Shown one piece after another: positions 1-11,745 of a DNA stretch of 64,000 nucleotides. The stretch comes from Cymbidium sinense (taxonomy: Eukaryota > Streptophyta > Magnoliopsida > Asparagales > Orchidaceae). Made by a program: the position numbers and the translations under genes. Position 1 is the first letter of the stretch; the number at the start of each line of letters is the position of its first letter. Location of the stretch: positions 153,317,601 to 153,381,600 of the forward strand of contig CM038221.1 of NCBI GenBank assembly GCA_021442155.1, in the 5' to 3' direction. Below the pieces are notes generated by a model. The model saw only the letters and a program-made list of their open reading frames with translations, did not search any database and was not told where the DNA came from.

Positions 1-1320
1 AACTCCAGTCAGATTTTTGAATCAATCTATAATACTTTGTTCTTTTTCTAGCTATGTTCTTCCAAAAAAAACTCTCTTTCTTAAAACTATCACTAAATTA
101 TTTCTAGAAGTAATATTTTCATCTTTCCTTCTATCATTGTCTTTAAAAAAGATCTGAATTTATTTGCTTTTAATGTATCAAAATAATCTATTTATATATG
201 TTTCTTATATATTAACCATAACTACTTTATATATTTCATTTTGTCATTCCTTAATACCTACCCTAGTACATATATCAAGAAATACTATATAGTGTTTCCT
301 TTCTTTTATTCTCTCTTTATAATACTTATAGCTATCTTATAATCATTATAGACTTCAGTAGTATAATTTTTTTTCACATTTTAAAAGCATATTATATTCC
401 CTAATAGCCTTTTGCACCACTTCATTCCATAGCCATGTCACCTCTTTATTCCATAACCATGTCACTTTATTTACTATTTCTAAATTTTCAAAAATCAACA
501 ATATATTTAATAAAACTAGTCATCCCACTAACATTTTGCACGGTTCAACTAACAAAATTCATTTCATCTCTTAGCAATCAATCTTAAAACATACAACCTC
601 TCACCATCCAATTGTACTTATCATAAGGCAATTATTTAATTTAATTTTTTTTCTATCTACGACTAAAATGTATATCCATACCTAATTTATTGCAAGTCAA
701 ACTTTCTCTTTAAATCACTCTACAACTAAAGCAAAAAGTCTTTTCTTTCCTTTTAAAGCGAAAAGAAATCTATTTTCTAATTTGGTGATTCCATGATTTA
801 AAGCAACTAGGCAATATTCGCATTCTTTAAAGTATGTGTTTGCTAATGCAAAATTTATATTTTTCTCCCATGGCATTTTTATATTCTATTTCATGCCAAC
901 TATGAATTTTTTCATAGCCCAATATTTTAAAACTTAAATGTATATTTAAGCCATATAAATAAATATCATTGCATCTTCAAATATATGTTCTGATAGCTCA
1001 TTAATTTCATTAAAAATTTATATTTCAATTTGTCTTCTAACCTAACTTGAGAAGCATAAACATTAACAATATTTATAAAATCCTCATAAATTTTTAAGTT
1101 TTGACAAACATCCTATGGTTAACTCTATTTATCACAAAAAAATTAATCTTTTAAGCCTCTATCCACTAGTGTACAAAGATATTTCACTTTCTACAATTTC
1201 TCACACAATTATTATTCTCCAAATAATTGTCTACACTAAATCTTTTGGTTTTCCATACAAAGTTACATATTCCACATAACAAATATAATATTAATTTTAG
1301 ATCTAATCAACCCCTACCAT
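1..1320 (-). mobile_element. RTE-type LINE, 5' part, cut by window edge
   Basis: A decayed non-LTR retrotransposon read on the minus strand, beginning near 1,320 and running off the left end of the window. Translation with frameshifts gives blocks in the same order as the forward RTE element at 4,488-7,046: NVYASQV at 1,064-1,041 (the APQVGL region of the endonuclease), LANTYFKECEY near 850-800 (the VANILFKKRDE block), CRVI and RESLT near 735-680, and TWLWNEVVQKAIRE near 455-405, typical of the linker before the reverse transcriptase. Several stops and frameshifts show it is dead. The family is inferred from block order and from similarity to the second copy; the 5' end is approximate. Confidence 0.72.
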
Positions 1321-4300
1321 GTCTCATCATAATGGAGTTAAGTTGTGACATGCTACATATAGGTGACATCTCAGCCAACACTTAATTTTTAACACACACA
1401 TGTTAGGTTGTGGCAATTCACTTACAAGCAATATTCTAACAAACTCTTACATACTTATCACAATCAAGTTAAGATCATTGTGCACATTTTTAATGAACAC
1501 CGTAGCATCAAAACTCCAAAGTCAGTTATTTTTTACTCCATATAATTAAGTTTTGGGCAATCTTTAAATTATAATTGAAAATGATTCATATTCACTAACT
1601 TGTATCTAAATTAATGAATTTTGTACTAAAATTTGGTGGGCTGCAAATTTTAATCTCCAATGTGCTTTCTTATGCATCCTATCCAAGATTCACATTAGGG
1701 AATCATGGACCATAAAATGTCCTAAAACAAATTTAACATCAATACTTATGGTTGCATCATCAAGTCAACTAAATAAATTTGAAAAATGATGTTAAACTTT
1801 ATACGACTCTAAACAATTAAATGTGACTATAATGAGATTTAGAATTCTATTTCCATTTTTAAAGAGAAAAATAATCACCAAGAATTTTCAAATTGTAAAA
1901 GATTTCTTTGGACTCCATTTTGAAAGAGATGAATTGCTAGAATGAAATTAGTAGAGTATGCTTAATTATTTTGGTGAAGTATTGCAAGCGAAATAAATTC
2001 AACAATGGTTAATATGAAATATAATTTTGAAGAGTGATATTTATTATTTGTAGAATAAAAGGACCAAATACATAAACAATATAAACATTACAAACAAAGC
2101 AAATATAATGTATTTGAATATAATGCAAGATTTGCATGCCCTGTGGCAGAATATTATTTACCTACAGACGATTTTATTATTATAATTATTTATTTACCTA
2201 ATTATTTTGTCACAATTATTTATTTCAGTAAAGATCGTGCATAAAAGATTAGGAATTAAGTTACAATTCACCAAATGCAGTATATGGGACTTTTCCAATT
2301 CTTTGAATTTTGAGGCAAATTATAATCCTTCAATTGAAACAATAATAACAATAATTAAATCCCTAAAAGAAATTTATTTTCTTATCCTCTAAAACTTATA
2401 GAACACATATCAATAAGAAAATTAAACGTGGCCAAATCTAATATTATCAAAAAAAATAACAGTTCATGCTTATTTATTGAAGGATTTATTACATGCAATA
2501 AGTGATTAATAGTTCTAATATAAATCAGCTTTTAATATTGTTGAATTTGAATCTACACTTACATCAATATGATTAATAAACTTAAATCTGTAATTAAGCA
2601 AGAGCAGCAATCTAAATTTAAAATTGAATCTAGCATGAAATCAATAATGAATCTAAACCTCAATTAGAAATTGAATTTGAAATTAAATTTGAATCTAAAA
2701 TTATATCTGAACTTAAATTGCAAATAAAATCGAAATACAATCTTGATTGTAACCTAAACTTCTAATGGAAGCTCAATCTACTCCTAAATATGAATCCAAG
2801 GTTCTTACAAAAATTGAATCTTTCCTAAAATGAGAACCAAAACAAATCACGTTAGTCGAAATTAATAAATTAATTAAAGGGTCATATGGTTTACTCTTGA
2901 TGCAATTTCTAACAATGTTTCTCAATAGAGTAAACTAAAATTTATTTTTTGGATCTTGGTTTCTTAACTCAAATTTAAAAAAAAAAAAAGAACATTGGGG
3001 GAAGAAAAAAAACTATATCACTATCTTAAAGAAGTTGTTAAAGATGAAATTTAAAAGTTAAAAATTTATTCATCAAGTCGAATATGAAAGTTTACCACTA
3101 ACGTTTAAACCATTTGTATTGATCTTTTAAAGAGACTATCAATTCATATTATTATATTATATTTTTGAGATTTGTTTGCTTTCAATTTTCTTTATCAGAT
3201 CATCTTCTAAGGCTTCATTATAGATTTTTATTAGTATCATTGTGATGCACATTAATGCATTACTATTTTCATCGCATATCACATATCATATTAATCATTG
3301 GCATAATTTGCATGATTTATTCAAGTATATTCTCAAAAAATTGATTGTTGATTATGTTAAATATAATTCAACAACTGATGTCAATAAGATATGTGAAATT
3401 CAAATTAAGTGAATTGTTAATGGTAAGTCTAAACCTAAAAGTTTCTTTGAAGTAGCTTTTAAGAAAGTAAATCAAGAAAGGTCAAAATCTATATAATCAT
3501 ACAATATATTAGGACAAACACTTATAAATTAAAAAATAAATCAAAAGGTGCGGTATTAATCAAGTGTTTATTATATCTAATTTGATTTTGTTTCATAAAT
3601 CTACTATTAATTTAGATTTTTCTCTTTCTATCACCATATAAATTCATGTTGAGCACTTTACTAATGCACATTTTGTTCCTAAAGCTATATATCAGAGAAA
3701 GTATTTTCCATTATTGAGCGTGGTTATTTGAGGTACTCAAGTCCATTGTGCATTCACACAACAAATACAATTGAAATGAATTACTTTCACGAGGGAACAA
3801 TAGTTATATTTGCTTGATATATATCAAAAATTTAATTGATTGAAGCCAATTTCCAATTTGAAAGTCTGTTTTTAATTGAATTCCCTAGTTAAATTATTCA
3901 TGATTCCCTATTTACCACAATATGATCTTCTATCTAGTTACTAATTTAGAAGGTTACCAATGATTGGTTATTGGCGCAGTTGGCATTTGTCATGGCTTTG
4001 GTGAGTTGGCATAACTACTGAAATTAAGTCCCTGATGATGGCCAATGATTACTTGCTTGATAATCCTTGTTTGCTTGATCGATTGTTGATTGATTTCATC
4101 TTATATATGATGTTCTACTATACTTGAATTGTCGTTGTCACTGTTATTACTGGCACTGATTTACTGCTTGTGGTTAACGATTGTTTCCATATATGTTGCT
4201 TTATGTTCTTGCCGTGCCTTCCCACGTAGCAGAAATCAGATGCAAGTTGGTTTCCTTCACCATGTGATTTGTATACTACAGCTAGATCCTGAAAACTGCT

Positions 4301-4487
4301 GATGGTGGAAATCTAGACTTGCAACTAGTGTGGGAAGTAGGGACAGTGACTTTTTGTAAATTCAAAGTTTCTTATTTTGCCTTGATTTTGAGAAATTAGA
4401 TTTAATTTTGATTATAAATAAAAAAACTCTCAAATCATGTTAAAATTAATTCAACGGTAATAAAATCTCTCAAATCATGTAAGAAAT
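1321..4487. other. AT-rich intergenic stretch, no gene seen
   Basis: Very AT-rich sequence with only short open frames. I see no exon-like reading frame, no LTR pair and no recognisable transposase or reverse transcriptase. The only internal structure is the imperfect low-complexity repeat at about 2,590-2,830. It separates two RTE LINE copies of opposite orientation. Confidence 0.5.
2590..2830. repeat. Imperfect minisatellite of GAATCTAAA-like words
   Basis: The words AATTGAATCT, GAATCTAAA and AATTAAATTTGAATC recur with small changes about every 12-25 bases, producing a purine/AT-biased low-complexity block. There is no clean period, so it may be an eroded tandem array or simple drift. Confidence 0.4.
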
Positions 4488-4628
4488 CTCTCAATTTATG
4501 CTCTTCAAGTAGGTTTGGATGTAGGCTCAAAAGAAAAATTTTGTAATGAATTAAAGGGATTAATACAAAAGATATCTCTTGAAGAAAAAGTATTTATTGG
4601 ATGAGATTTAAATAGATATATTGGTAGA

Positions 4629-4925
4629 GTGGTAGAAGATTTTAAAAATATTCATGGTGATTATGGATTTAGAGTAACTAATGAAGAAAGTAGGATTATA
4701 TTAGAGTTTATTTTAGCCTATGATTTTGTAGTTGCTAATATTTTATTTAAAAAAAGAGATGAGCATATTATTACTTATAAAAATGAATCTAATAAAACAC
4801 AGATTGATTATTTTCTGATAAGAAAAATATATCGTTTAAATTGTAAAGATTATAAAGTCATTCCAAGTAAAAGTTTAAGTACCCAATATCGATTGTTAGT
4901 TTTAGATTTTAAGATGAAAAATTAA
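4629..4925 (+). pseudogene. RTE LINE endonuclease domain fragment
   Basis: Open segment of 98 codons from the second half of the endonuclease. It reads through VTNEESRIILEFILAYD, VANILFKKRDEHIITY and TQIDYFLIRK and ends after QYRLLVLDF. In RTE elements this domain nicks the target DNA to prime reverse transcription. The frame is open upstream to a stop in the FIGGDLN motif near 4,600, so the whole domain was once continuous with the RT frame. It is a fragment of the LINE, not an independent gene. Confidence 0.85.
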
Positions 4926-6105
4926 AAAATGAAAAATAAATCAAATTATTGTCTTGGATGGGGCATTTAAAGAATCTTAATAATATTTTAAGAAAGAAAT
5001 ACAAGAGCTTAAAATTTGAAATGTTAATAAGGAAGCTATTGTTATGTTAAAAAAAATAGCAAATGAAATTAAACAAATTGCAAAAAATGTGCTTGGAGAA
5101 TCAAAAGAAAAGCTTCTTTTAATAAAAATAATTTGTGGAGAAGTCAAAATGTATAAGAAAAGATAAGAAATAAGAAACATTGTTATAATACTTGGTTTAG
5201 ACGTAAAAATTTGGAGAATTAAGAAAGATATAAAGTGGTATGTAGAGATTTTAAGAAAGCAATATATGATGCAAAAAATTTAGCTTTTAGTGATTTATAC
5301 AATAGATTAAACACCAAAGAAGGTGAAAGATGATGTCTAAGTTAACCGGAGAGATAGGAGAAGTAAATATCTACCAAGAGTGTGATTAAGGATGAAAATT
5401 ATAAATATTTTTCTTAGAAAAGATATTAAAAATAAGATATTATTTTGATAAACTTTTCAATGAATGATCTGAAAATACAATTGATTTTAGCAACCTTAAT
5501 ACTCAAAACAAAAATAGAGAATTTTATTTTTATCTCTGTATTAGTAAATTTGAAGTTAGACAAATTTCAAAAAAAAAATGAAATGTGAAAAACAGTAGGA
5601 CCTGATGATATTCCAATAGAAATGTGAAAATGTTTAGGAGATCAAGGAATTTCTTAGCTTACAAATCTTTTTAATGTTATTTTAAAGACTAAAAAGATGT
5701 CAAATGAGTGAAGAGAGATTCTTATATTTAAGAATAAAGGTGATGTACAAGAGTGTGCAAATTATAGAGGAATTAAGTTAATATGTCATACATTAAAATT
5801 ATGTGAAAGAGTAATTAAGCATAGGTTACGATGTGATACAAAAGTTTCTCACAATCAATTTGGTTTCATGCCAAATAGATCTACAATGGACGTTATACAT
5901 TTGTTAAGAGGTTTGATGGAGAAGTATAGAGAAAGTAAGGAGGATCTACATATGATATTTATTGATTGAGAGAAAGCTTATGATAAAATTTCAAGAGATG
6001 TTCTTTGGAGAGTTCTAGAAAAGAAATGAGTTAATATTAGGTTATATTCAAGTCATTACGGATATATATACTAGAGCTGTTAATTGTGTCCAAACACAAG
6101 GAGAA

Positions 6106-6570
6106 TTGACAAAATATTTTTCTACTTCAGTTGGATTACATCAAGGATCAGCTTTAAGCCCTTATCTTTTTGCTTTAGTTATGGATGTTCTTACTAGGCA
6201 TTTACAGGAAGATATACCTTGGTATATGTTTTTTGCTGATGACATTATTCTTGTTGATAAGACTAGAGAGGGAATCCAAGAGAAACTTGAATTATGGAGG
6301 TCAACCTTAGAGTTTAAAGGTTTTCATTTAAGTAGATCTAAAACCAAATATATAGAGTCTAATTTTAGTTGTAGAAGTTCTAGTGGTAGTGTTGTGACAT
6401 TAGGTGAACAAGTCATTAAAAAGAGTGAGCGATTCAGATATTCAGGCTCTATTGTTCAAAATGATGGTGAAATAGATGGAGATGTTATTAGTAGAATTCA
6501 AGTTGGATGGTTGAAGTGGAGAAATGCATTTGGCTTGTTGTGTGGTAGAAAAGTGCCACTTAAACTTTAA
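6106..6570 (+). pseudogene. RTE LINE reverse transcriptase, catalytic part
   Basis: A 154-codon open stretch of the LINE reverse transcriptase. It contains the GLHQGSALSPYLFALVMD block (RT motif B/4 region) and FADDIIL, the YxDD-type metal-binding catalytic box, with both aspartates present. It continues into the thumb-like region (LELWRSTLEFKGFHLS). Upstream RT motifs are present from 5,590 but are interrupted by stops, so no functional protein is expected. The frame ends at a stop at 6,570, and the C-terminal part continues in other frames to 6,998. Confidence 0.88.
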
Positions 6571-7010
6571 GGAAAAATTTTATAAGATGGTGGTAAGACC
6601 TGCAATGATTTATTGTGTAAAATGTTGGCCAATAAAAGAGAGCATAAGACTAAGTTAAGTGTTGCAGAGATGAGGATGCTCAGGTGGATGAGTGGCTTTA
6701 CTCTTAGAGATAAAATGTGAAATGAGTATGTTCAGGAAAAAGTTAGAGTAGGTCTAATGGCAGATAAGATTAGAGAGAGTTGTCTTAGATGGTTTGGCTA
6801 CATAAAGCGTCGTCTGATGACCGGATTAGAAGAGTAAATGCATTAGATTTACCTTATGTTAAGAAAGATAGAGGTAGACCTAAAAAGACTTGGTTAAGAT
6901 GTATAAAAAATGACCTTAGCATACTTGAATTAAATGAGAATTTAACACATAATAGAACACAATGGAGACGAAAGATTCATGTAGTCGACCCCACTTAGTG
7001 GGATAAAGTC

Positions 7011-7046
7011 TTGTTGTTATTGTTGTTGTTGTTGTTGTTGTTGTTG
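7011..7046 (+). repeat. (TTG)n 3' tail of the RTE LINE
   Basis: About a dozen TTG units, one of them TTA, directly follow the conserved GTCGACCCCACTTAGTGGGA 3' terminus of the LINE. The trinucleotide tail is the structural 3' end of this LINE type. Confidence 0.9.
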
Positions 7047-7700
7047 GTAATAAAATTTAAAATTTTTTTTCTCGAACTTGTATGAGCCAATTGGATGTGA
7101 ATTATTCAAGTGCAATACAAATAAAATGACAACTTTCAGGGAAAAACTTTCTCGTTATGTCAAAATAAGGCACGGATCCTCTATTTGGTGGCTTTTATAT
7201 AATTTATAAACAGCTTTGTGCATGTGAATGAGACTTGATCAAGTCTGCTACAATCTAATTTTCTTATTTGAGATGTGAGCATAATCATCACGTGGTTTTA
7301 GCTTGATTTCAGATTTTTGCAAAATTCCAATTTTTTAAGATCATTAAATTATAATTTAGAAAGAGCTTGATATGTTTATAATTTGCATTTAAAAAAATAG
7401 TTGTTAAAGTTGATGAACTTCAGTTTTAATCATTTTTATGTTTTCTCATCAGTCATGCTCTAAATTTGTAGCGGCTAAACCTAGATCCTAAGATGCCATG
7501 CATCACTTGGTGACTTTGGACTAGCAGAATTTCAAATTTGCATTTAACTTAAGAATTTTATGAAAATTCTCACACGGCTTATGCTCTGTAAACCTGAAAA
7601 TTCAATACATTGGGCAGACTTTACAAAAATGATTAAATAATTACAGTTTAAAAGCATCAATTAATAGCATTAGTACATGTATAGAGGTATAACAGTTAGA
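7047..7700. other. Spacer between LINE and host gene 3' end
   Basis: AT-rich sequence with no supported reading frame. If the minus-strand gene ending near 7,712 is real, this stretch would hold its 3' untranslated region and polyadenylation signals, but I cannot point to a specific signal. Confidence 0.35.
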
Positions 7701-7711
7701 GTACCACTGCA

Positions 7712-7926
7712 TTAGTCTTCTCTGAGCCAACGTGCAATGCTGCAAAGTATATATCTTCTCCAGATTCCAAGGCAACATCTCCAAACACCTATTATTGAAA
7801 CAAAAAGGAAGAACAGACATACCGTTACAAGGCCGGTGAAATTAAATTTCCTTTCATGCCAGTGTAGCGAACAAGATAAACACAAAAAAAGCATATGATA
7901 ACCAGCTAGCATAATCAGATATATAA
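7712..7926 (-). CDS. Candidate last exon, membrane-protein C-terminus
   Basis: Preceded by the acceptor TTTTTTGCAG on the minus strand (7,936-7,927). Read in the phase demanded by the upstream exon it gives about 70 residues ending at a stop at 7,712. They include two hydrophobic runs (YLIMLAGYHMLFLCLSC and VTVCLFFLFVSIIGVW), separated by a polar HWHERKFNF stretch, and a basic tail (WRRYILCSIARWLRED). This suggests a tail with two membrane helices. Two alternatives exist: a GTATGT donor at about 7,830 followed by acceptors 34 or about 83 bases on would give different C-termini. I do not recognise the family. Confidence 0.4.
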
Positions 7927-8602
7927 CTGCAAAAAAGATTTTAAGATAGTGACGGAGTTATATAGGCATCCCCAAAATTTTTTAAAAGAGCGATGAGTAA
8001 AAGGACCACTGATGCATTTCAATATATGAATGGGAACATACTACGTGATGTTTTAAAGTAAAGAAACATCACGATAAGCACCTGCTTATAGAGAACCATC
8101 ATCAGGGAACAAGTAAAACAGGGAAGCATACGGTGATCATAAGATGACAAACTTAATTAGCATTTGAGAAATTCAATGTACATATGTTAATACACTATGG
8201 CTAGTTCAATGCAAATCATTATCAACCAACTACAAGAATTTCATAGAAATCATCTGATATGCGCCATGGTAATGTATAGCTGGTTTAATTGATCCCCGTA
8301 AAACATATAATAAACTTCAACTTCTCTTGAACTGACTCAAGAAGATTATCTTATGGTTTAACATTAAAGTCTTTAACAAAATGTTGCATATTAAACAAAT
8401 TTTCAATATTCAAGGCCTGAATAAAATGTTGTCCATAAAAATATTTTTTCTCTCACGAACATGCATATCATTCACGTAAATATATGACATGTTAGCTATA
8501 AACATGAACAATTTGGTAAAAGAATTAAGTCATTCTAAATAAAAAAATGAAGAAATAAAAAAATATCATATTAAAACACAAAATTGGGTGGATATAGTAC
8601 AC

Positions 8603-8676
8603 TGGAGGATGATTGGTGTTTTGTTTGCCATCGGGACCACTGTTGCATAAGTTCCATAAGTTTCTTTTTGCTTTCT
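8603..8676 (-). CDS. Candidate internal exon, basic helical segment
   Basis: A 74-base exon with acceptor TTTTTTGCCAG and donor GTGTAC. It encodes ESKKKLMELMQQWSRWQTKH, a charged amphipathic stretch likely to form a helix, followed by serines. The phase is 2 entering and 1 leaving, matching the neighbouring candidate exons at 13,973 and 7,926. It lies 140 bases outside the copia LTR, so it is not part of that transposon. Very short, so the call rests on splice sites, phase and composition. Confidence 0.42.
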
Positions 8677-8814
8677 CTGGCAAAAAATTAATAGGCATTT
8701 AAAGTTGGTTGTACAGAAGAAAAAGACAGGAGAAGTTCAAAAATAAATGAACTATAGAATGAAAAATAAACCATAGATACAAGTACGCAGAATGAATACA
8801 TAAAAAATATGCAT

Positions 8815-9095
8815 TGTTTTTTGAGAAGGAAACAGGATTCTTCAGCTCTATAATTTCATGTTTTCTTGCCGGTCACAATTACCTAGTAAGTATACATATG
8901 GGAAGCAATAAAAGGAAAGATCTAATCCTTCAATTACTCCCAATCAAATCTAGATATTATAAATTTGTAGCTACAAACAAAGAAAAGCGAATATAAAGAA
9001 TGCTAATTACATAAATCTAGTTACATCCAGATTTCAGATTTCTCATATGTGGAGATTTCAGATTTCTCGTATGTGGAGATGTCAGATTTTCCACA
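8815..9095 (-). repeat. 3' LTR of intronic copia element
   Basis: Aligns in direct orientation with 13,248-13,548. Shared blocks include GGATTCTTCA, TACATATGGGAAGCAA versus TACATGGAGGAAGCAA, ATTACTCCCAATCAAAT versus ATTACTCCTAATCAAAT, and the terminal CAGATTTTCCACA. It contains a short internal repeat of CATATGTGGAGATTTCAG (9,034-9,095). Divergence between the two LTRs is clearly substantial, so the insertion is old. Confidence 0.8.
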
Positions 9096-9433
9096 TGTAG
9101 ATATTTCAAATTTCAACATATGAAAATTTCCTATTTCCATACTCTTCAAATCTACCACAAGCTACTGAACAGATGGTTCCATTCACAGCTTACAAGAAAT
9201 ATCTTCAAATTTTGTGGTAGGCAATCCCATGGTTATAATATCTGCAAGTTCATCACTTGAAGGATTATAAGAGGCGTTGATTAAACTACTGTCCCTTTTT
9301 TTTCTTTTATTAAGTGTTTTCAATGTGTTTTATATGGTCATGTTGATATGGATAGTGGGCAATATTGTTTGCAAATTTATTATCTCAATATAATTTTATA
9401 AATTTTCATACTTGATTTTCAGAACAACAAACA

Positions 9434-9619
9434 TTATTTTAAATCACAGTTCAGTTCACAAATACCTTGAGTTGTGGCTTTTAACATAGCTTCAACACTC
9501 CATATTATAAGAGTGCCTCTAAAAAAGGTGCAATAACCGAATGTAAAACTTTTATCACTAATCAAACCAACATAGTTGGCATTTGTATTAACTTTTAGAT
9601 TAAGTTTTTTTAATTTCAT
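9434..9619 (-). pseudogene. Copia RNase H fragment
   Basis: Sixty-one codons from the RNase H domain of the copia polyprotein. The order NANYVGLISDKS, FGYCTFFRGTLIIW and TTQGICEL matches the DADYAG, GYCTFLG...W and AQGICEL landmarks of the family. The first catalytic Asp position (DADYAG) reads N here, so activity is lost even without the surrounding stops. RT lies immediately upstream (higher coordinates), as expected. Confidence 0.82.
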
Positions 9620-9639
9620 TTTAACAAGATCCCTCTTCT

Positions 9640-10170
9640 TGTCATGGATTTTAGGTAGTGAAGATTCTTATGAACAACTTATTAACTTCACTATCATGAT
9701 AGGTAATATCTGGCCCTATGGTGGACAAGTAAATCAATCTTCCAACCAATCGTTGGTACTTTCCTCTTTCAACCACATCATTATTTCCTCATCCAATTTA
9801 TAATCTAGTTCAGTAGGCATTCCAATTACACTGCTACCAATAGAACTTATTTCTTTTAAGATGTCCAACACATTTTTGGTTGATAAATAAATATACATTC
9901 CTTAGAACAAATCACTTCAATCAATAAAAAGTACCCAAGCATTCCAAGTTCCTTCATCTCAGACTCTTTAACAAGACTTCTCACAAGAGTTTTTTTTCAA
10001 TTATGTCACTTTCTATTAAAATAATTCATCCGCATACACTAATAAAGCAATGAGTTCTGTCACATAATACTTTATAAAGAGAACATGATCCTTTGACTTT
10101 GTTCCCCACTAATAGCATGATTTTTATGAATCTCCCAAATAATGCTCTAGAAGATTGCTTTGATGACTAT
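9640..10170 (-). pseudogene. Copia reverse transcriptase, C-terminal half
   Basis: Frameshifted minus-strand RT. Readable landmarks from N to C are FGRFIKIM near 10,140, LLVYADELF near 10,035 (the YVDD box, with one catalytic Asp replaced), EMKELGMLGYFLLIEV near 9,960, and LVGRLIYL with GPDITY near 9,730. These follow standard copia RT order up to the RNase H domain. Multiple frame changes make it a pseudogene. Confidence 0.78.
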
Positions 10171-10612
10171 TTGGTTGTTGAATGTTTTCAAAATCCATGT
10201 ATTTTGTAAATGAAAAGTAAACAGAACACATGCAAGTAGAACAGCAAAAGGCATTTGATTAGATTGCAAATCAAATGCATTAAAATAATTTTGTGTTTGT
10301 GTTAATACATTTCAAATATAGTTAAATGTTGATAAGGACAAGCAAAAGCGATGAGAGTAGACAAGAAAAAACACGACTAAGTGATGATGGCAGGTTATGG
10401 TTGGGAATTGTGACTATGCACATCATGAGATTTGAAAATCGAAAAATTAAAACAATTTCCAAATGCAAGAAAAATAAAGGAATTTAGGTATTTGAAATCC
10501 ATCAAAATTGTATTTTGTATTTGTTTTGCTTCAAATCAAATGCCCCAAAAATAAAATGCAAAGAGATGAAATGCAGTACACTAAAAATGTTGCCAACTAA
10601 ACCCCCCTATGC
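10169..10612. mobile_element. Possible MITE inside copia pol
   Basis: Sequence foreign to pol interrupts the copia element. The right end reads as GGGGTTTAGTTGGCAACATT on the minus strand, and the left end as ATTTGGTTGTTGAATGTTTT on the plus strand. These look like imperfect terminal inverted repeats. Repeated GCATTTGATT and CAAATCAAATGC words near both ends suggest further inverted symmetry. No transposase frame is present. I could not identify a clear target duplication. Confidence 0.32.
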
Positions 10613-11170
10613 GATATATTGATTTCTTCAACCTATGAACTTTAGAGCTACTAAGATTTTTGTCAAAGCAAGGAGGGGGCAAACTGAACATCTTGTCCTT
10701 TCTAATTCTCCATGCAATAAGATATGTTTTACATCAAACAATAATAGATTACAATTGAAAATGAAAGCTACATACAATTGAACTCAAACCTGCTAGCCGA
10801 ACCCATAGTTTTCCTTAGTAAATCCAATCGTCCTACATGTAACATCATCCTAAAGACACTACAGAAGAAAAAAAGGCTATTTTGTAATTTTATTAATGGA
10901 TATAAGATTGGGGGATATCTTTCGTACATATAAATCATTCCATATAGGAAGAGATGTGTTTAGACTTTTTATTCATTGGTAAGTAATAGCTATGAAGAAA
11001 CTACCCACAACTATGACTTTTATTACAAGGGCATAGATTAAAAAAATTGAATCTAATTAGACCAAGTGCCATATGATTAATGGTTCCTAATTGATGATCC
11101 AGAAATTTAATGAGGGACTTAAAACACTAAAAGCATAAAATAATAGGTTTTAACAAAATTTAGTCAATAT

Positions 11171-11499
11171 ACAACAACAACAACAACAACAAATGTGGGA
11201 ATTATTTCACATGAATCATTAATTTGTGTCTATTGTGTCAAATTCAAATTTAATTCAAGTATAAAAGGTCATTTTTTATACATCTTAACCAAGTCTTTTT
11301 AGATCTACCTCTACTTCTTGTAAGGAATCTAATGCATCTACTCTCTCTAACGGTCATGGACGACGCTTTATGTGGCCAAACCATCTAAGGCGACTCTCTC
11401 TAATCTTATCTACCACTGGAGCTAGACCAACTTTTTCCCGAACATACTCATTTCACACTTTATCTCTAAGAATAAAGCCACTCATCCACCTGAGCATCC
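11171..11499 (-). mobile_element. 5'-truncated RTE LINE fragment
   Basis: Minus-strand copy of the last ~330 bases of an RTE LINE. It starts with a (CAA)n tail on the plus strand at 11,171-11,190 and reads inward through the end-of-ORF block (WLRCIKNDL-like, [13 protein letters not shown], [16 protein letters not shown]) to LRWMSGF near 11,490, where homology stops. The same blocks occur in the forward LINE at 6,670-6,998. It sits within the copia element, so it inserted after copia, and extreme 5' truncation is typical of LINE integration. Confidence 0.9.
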
Positions 11500-11515
11500 A
11501 AAAATTTAAGAAATT

Positions 11516-11745
11516 CTACAAGTTCTTCAATTTCTTGCTTCTTAAGTTCTCCAACTTTATGAATCTTGGATTTATGATGGGAGTTCTCATAATTATTGAG
11601 ATTAGCTTGGCTTTGTAGTCCAAGAAATCTCCCATTCTAACTAAAAGCAATAGCCTTTCCATAAAATTTAAAGCATTTCTCTCATATGATGCATCATTTT
11701 GCAATAAGTACAAAAGCTCATTTCTCATTTTAATAACTTTTAATT
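11516..11745 (-). pseudogene. Copia Gag fragment with CCHC zinc knuckle
   Basis: The minus strand around 11,711-11,675 reads CTYCKMMHHMREM followed, after a one-base shift, by C: a CX2CX4HX4C knuckle with all four ligands recoverable. It continues with a FYGKAIAF-like block and a Lys/Glu-rich tail (KKQEIEELVEFLKF) characteristic of copia Gag C-termini. The knuckle binds the element's RNA in the family. Truncated by the LINE insertion at 11,499. Confidence 0.75.

Larger units (their letters stand above)
4488..7046 (+). mobile_element. RTE-clade LINE (5'-truncated, inactive)
   Basis: A non-LTR retrotransposon encoding an apurinic-type endonuclease followed by reverse transcriptase. The open part starts at YALQVGLDVGS (about 4,495), inside the endonuclease, so the first part of the ORF is missing. 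The endonuclease continues to about 4,920 with FIG-stop-DLN and a TQIDYFL block. The linker block FSDLYNRLNTKEGE lies near 5,290. The RT follows from 5,590 (TVGPDDIPIEM, FKNKGD, ANYRGIKL, NQFGFMPNRST, EKAYDKISRDVLW) to the FADDIIL catalytic box near 6,235. The 3' end has RGRPKKTW and VVDPT, then a (TTG)n tail instead of poly(A), as is typical of plant RTE elements. At least six in-frame stops, several at usual Trp or Gly positions, make it a pseudo-element. Confidence 0.93.
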
